NCBI RefSeq assembly: GCF_900114245.1
Contig: NZ_FOSK01000002.1
Coordinates: forward strand, 1-64,000
Source: Pseudovibrio ascidiaceicola
GTDB lineage: Bacteria; Pseudomonadota; Alphaproteobacteria; Rhizobiales; Stappiaceae
DNA length: 64,000 nucleotides
Direction: 5' to 3'
The notes beneath the pieces are model-generated. The model saw only the letters and a list, made by a program, of their open reading frames with translations, searched no databases and was not told the origin of the DNA. Made by a program: the position numbers and the translations under genes. Each line of letters opens with the position of its first letter. Positions within the stretch are counted from its first letter, which is position 1. Below, one piece after another: positions 61,727-64,000 of the stretch.

Positions 61727-62236
61727 TCAGACCATGGTGGCTGAGTTTGCTTCGCCAATCATGCTATTTCCGTCCCAGTTCTTCTTGTGTCCGCGGACTT
61801 CACGCGGTGCGGGGCCGAAGTAACCTGCTGTTTTCACAAAATCTCTTGGCTGAAGAATAATTGAGGCAATGCGCTGATAGAGCGACTTGGCGGAGATTGG
61901 CTTACACAGCAACTCGTGAATGCCCAATTTTCTGGCCTCAATAATGCGACTGCGCTCAGTATGAGCTGTGACCATAATAATTGGGATATAAGCGTACGGA
62001 TTATTCTGGGTACGGATCATGCGTACCATGTCTGCACCATCGAGAATTGGCATAACCCAGTCGAGAATCAGGATATCCGGATTAGCGCGATCCATCGCTT
62101 CCAGACCAGAAGCCCCGTCTTCCGCTTCGACGATTTTCCGGGCCCCAAAACTCTGAAGCATTGTACGCAGGATTGTGCGCATGTAAGCGCTGTCTTCAAC
62201 CACCAAAAACGATAAGGATGAGAGGTCTATACTCAC
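61727..62236 (-). CDS. CheY-like receiver protein
   Basis: This 169-residue stand-alone receiver domain (about 8-130) has FLVVEDSAYMRTILRTML (acidic pair), ILILDWVMPILDG (phosphoacceptor Asp), IIMVTAHTE (Thr) and CKPISAKSLYQRI (Lys). It is followed by a 40-residue tail (FGPAPREVRGHKKNW) without an output domain. It is probably a phosphorelay adaptor or chemotaxis-type regulator. The start is a GTG. Confidence 0.87.
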   Translation of the reverse strand: MSIDLSSLSFLVVEDSAYMRTILRTMLQSFGARKIVEAEDGASGLEAMDRANPDILILDWVMPILDGADMVRMIRTQNNPYAYIPIIMVTAHTERSRIIEARKLGIHELLCKPISAKSLYQRIASIILQPRDFVKTAGYFGPAPREVRGHKKNWDGNSMIGEANSATMV

Positions 62237-62537
62237 GCAGTCATGCCCCGGTCACTTGACGTAACCCAATTAAATTAGAACAGAAATTCAGTTATTAGTT
62301 ACAAGGTGTGGCAGAGAACAAAACAAATTGCAAGACTGCCCAATTATAGTTCTATGTCAAAGACTATGTCTGCGATATATATAGGCTGATATGCGTTAGG
62401 TGAAAATATCCTTTGATAAATCCGCAATTCCATGGACCGCGTCAATGTGTCCTTCGACAGGGATAAGGATTATCGCTAAGTTTAGGCTAACTCTAAAGTA
62501 TCGCCAAATAATACCGCCGCAATATAAGGGGCAAAAA
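62237..62537. other. Divergent region between response regulator and hemA
   Basis: About 300 bases, AT-rich. It should hold the hemA promoter. No Fnr or other box was confidently recognised. Confidence 0.4.
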
Positions 62538-63815
62538 ATGGACTACCAAAATATCTTCAATGAAGCGATTGCTTCTTTGAAGGATGAAAAACGGTACCGC
62601 GTATTTGCTAATCTCGAACGCATTGCAGGGCGTCACCCACACGCTCTCTGGCGTAAAGAAAATCAAAACCTCCGTGAAATCGTCATTTGGTGTTCAAACG
62701 ACTACCTCGGGATGGGCCAACACCCTAAAGTTATTGATGCCATGACGGAAACCGTTCAGCGTATGGGAGCAGGCGCAGGCGGCACGCGTAACATCTCAGG
62801 CACGAACTACCCTCTGGTACAGCTTGAAGAAGAACTTGCTGATTTGCATGGCAAAGAAGGTGCCCTCGTCTTTTCCAGCGGTTTTGTTTCCAACGAAGCG
62901 TCCATTTCAACAATTGCAAAATTGCTTCCTGATTGCCTGATCCTGTCTGACCAGCTGAACCACGCTTCCATGATTGCGGGTGTTCGCGGCGCAGGAACTT
63001 CCAAGCAAGTATGGCGACATAATGATCTTGAGCACCTTGAAGACCTGCTCAAATCTGCTGGAAACGACCGCGCAAAACTGATCGTGTTTGAATCCGTGTA
63101 CTCCATGGATGGCGATATCGCACCGATCGAGCGCATTTGTGATCTTGCCGACAAGTACAATGCAATGACCTACATCGATGAAGTGCATGCTGTTGGCATG
63201 TACGGTCCACGCGGCGCAGGTATTGCTGAGCGCGATAATGTTATGGATCGCATCGACATCATTGAAGGTACTCTAGCGAAAGCATTTGGTGTGATGGGCG
63301 GTTACATCACCGCTTCTCAGACCATCATTGATGCGGTTCGCTCTTATGCTCCGGGCTTTATCTTCACAACTGCTATTCCGCCAGGACTTGCTGCGGCTGC
63401 AACAGCTTCCATCAAGCACCTAAAAGAATCCGGCGTAGAGCGTGAAGGCCAACAACGTCAGGCACAGCGCACGAAAGACGTGTTGAAAGCGGCAGGTCTT
63501 CCTGTGATGCCTTCTGACACGCACATCATTCCGGTGCTTGTTGCTGATCCTGATCTGTGTAAGCAGGCAACCGACCTTTTGCTGGATAAGCATGGCATTT
63601 ACATTCAGCCAATCAACTATCCAACAGTTCCACGCGGTACAGAACGTTTGCGCATCACTCCGGGTCCAGTTCACAACGATGCTCTGATTGACCACCTGCG
63701 TGATGCTCTGGTGGATGTATGGCAGACGCTTGAGTTGCCATTCACCGATGCTCCAGCTGAAGAAGATCTGGATGCTGCGCAAGGTCAGGCTGTTTATCAG
63801 TTTGCAGGCGGCTAA
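62538..63815 (+). CDS. hemA: 5-aminolevulinate synthase
   Basis: This 425-residue PLP enzyme of the alpha-oxoamine synthase family starts [34 protein letters not shown] and has [66 protein letters not shown], the PLP Lys in [15 protein letters not shown], and [15 protein letters not shown]. It condenses glycine and succinyl-CoA, the Shemin route to haem typical of alphaproteobacteria. The frame is open upstream to 62400 but homologues start here. Confidence 0.96.
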   Translation: MDYQNIFNEAIASLKDEKRYRVFANLERIAGRHPHALWRKENQNLREIVIWCSNDYLGMGQHPKVIDAMTETVQRMGAGAGGTRNISGTNYPLVQLEEELADLHGKEGALVFSSGFVSNEASISTIAKLLPDCLILSDQLNHASMIAGVRGAGTSKQVWRHNDLEHLEDLLKSAGNDRAKLIVFESVYSMDGDIAPIERICDLADKYNAMTYIDEVHAVGMYGPRGAGIAERDNVMDRIDIIEGTLAKAFGVMGGYITASQTIIDAVRSYAPGFIFTTAIPPGLAAAATASIKHLKESGVEREGQQRQAQRTKDVLKAAGLPVMPSDTHIIPVLVADPDLCKQATDLLLDKHGIYIQPINYPTVPRGTERLRITPGPVHNDALIDHLRDALVDVWQTLELPFTDAPAEEDLDAAQGQAVYQFAGG

Positions 63816-63835
63816 AAACCACTTCAATTCATTGC

Positions 63836-63865
63836 AAAAAGGCCGGCATATTTGCCGGCCTTTTT
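63836..63865 (+). terminator. Terminator of hemA
   Basis: AAAAAGGCCGGCA / TGCCGGCCTTTTT, a 13-bp stem with a 4-base loop and T-run. Confidence 0.9.
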
Positions 63866-63972
63866 TGTTAGCTACATTGGCGCATAGAAAAAGGCTTGAA
63901 GCGGATCGCTTACAAGCCTCTCATCTCGTTATGCTTTTCGCTAAATACAACTAGTAACGACCAGATATCTAC

Positions 63973-64000
63973 TCAGGAAACCTTGCGTTTCGCAGCTTCT
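63973..64000 (-). CDS. Possible C-terminal end of next gene
   Basis: A minus-strand frame entering from the window end terminates at 63973 with the residues EAAKRKVS, convergent with hemA. Too short to identify. Confidence 0.3.

Overview
The window reads as a chromosomal segment of an alphaproteobacterium of the order Hyphomicrobiales. Supporting features are the conserved block murA, DUF2948, hisD, UPF0262, low-molecular-weight phosphatase, infA, maf and yacG, a Shemin-type hemA (5-aminolevulinate synthase), a fused IolC-DUF2090 protein and an iol ABC transporter divergent from an RpiR-type regulator. The moderate base composition and the pairing of phenylacetate and inositol catabolism would fit a marine Stappiaceae such as Pseudovibrio, but the genus is a guess from gene content.

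Layout. 1-8.7 kb is accessory: the 5' part of a very large FG-GAP/VCBS surface protein (cut by the window start), a LysR regulator divergent from a divergent S-adenosylhomocysteine-hydrolase paralogue, a second LysR followed by two tandem NTF2-like proteins and an azoreductase, and a secreted SMP-30-like propeller. 9.1-14.3 kb is a tightly coupled two-gene cassette: a 1322-residue NACHT/STAND NTPase with a C-terminal PD-(D/E)XK nuclease-like domain, and a 402-residue protein with a decayed P-loop and an intact DUF4143-type nuclease core. It looks like an anti-phage or genome-defence system and is the best candidate here for something undescribed. 14.4-19.6 kb holds a permease gene broken by a 10-bp tandem duplication, its LysR regulator, two small helix-turn-helix genes and a tyrosine recombinase that ends inside tRNA-Phe. 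This is the classic end of an integrated island, which extends to the left of the tRNA.

19.7-31.9 kb is a complete-looking myo-inositol block. One arm (leftward) is a periplasmic binding protein, permease, ATPase and dehydrogenase. The other arm (rightward) is iolR, iolC-DUF2090, iolD, iolE, iolB and iolG. Repeated TTTGGAA-type motifs lie in both control regions.

32-51.6 kb carries phenylacetate degradation split in two. paaN diverges from paaG-paaI-paaK-tetR(paaR) at 32-37 kb, and paaABCDE with paaX lies at 46.8-51.6 kb. About 10 kb of other genes separate them: a TetR/NmrA pair with two palindromic operators, an acetyltransferase, cytochrome b561, LysR, a glutathione transferase, an orphan DnaB-like ATPase, a GNAT enzyme, an unusual protein with two kinase modules, and a MarR/PACE efflux pair. 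The ring epoxidase complex and the CoA ligase are present. The later beta-oxidation genes (paaF, paaH, paaJ) and a PaaZ hydrolase domain are not seen here.

51.7-64 kb is mainly core genome: an exported 5'-nucleotidase-like enzyme, the yacG-maf-infA-phosphatase-UPF0262-hisD-DUF2948-murA cluster, two identical tandem tRNA-Thr(GGT) genes, a small conserved-looking protein, a CheY-like receiver and hemA. No CRISPR array, rRNA or insertion sequence was recognised. Domain calls come from motif reading only, without database searches.
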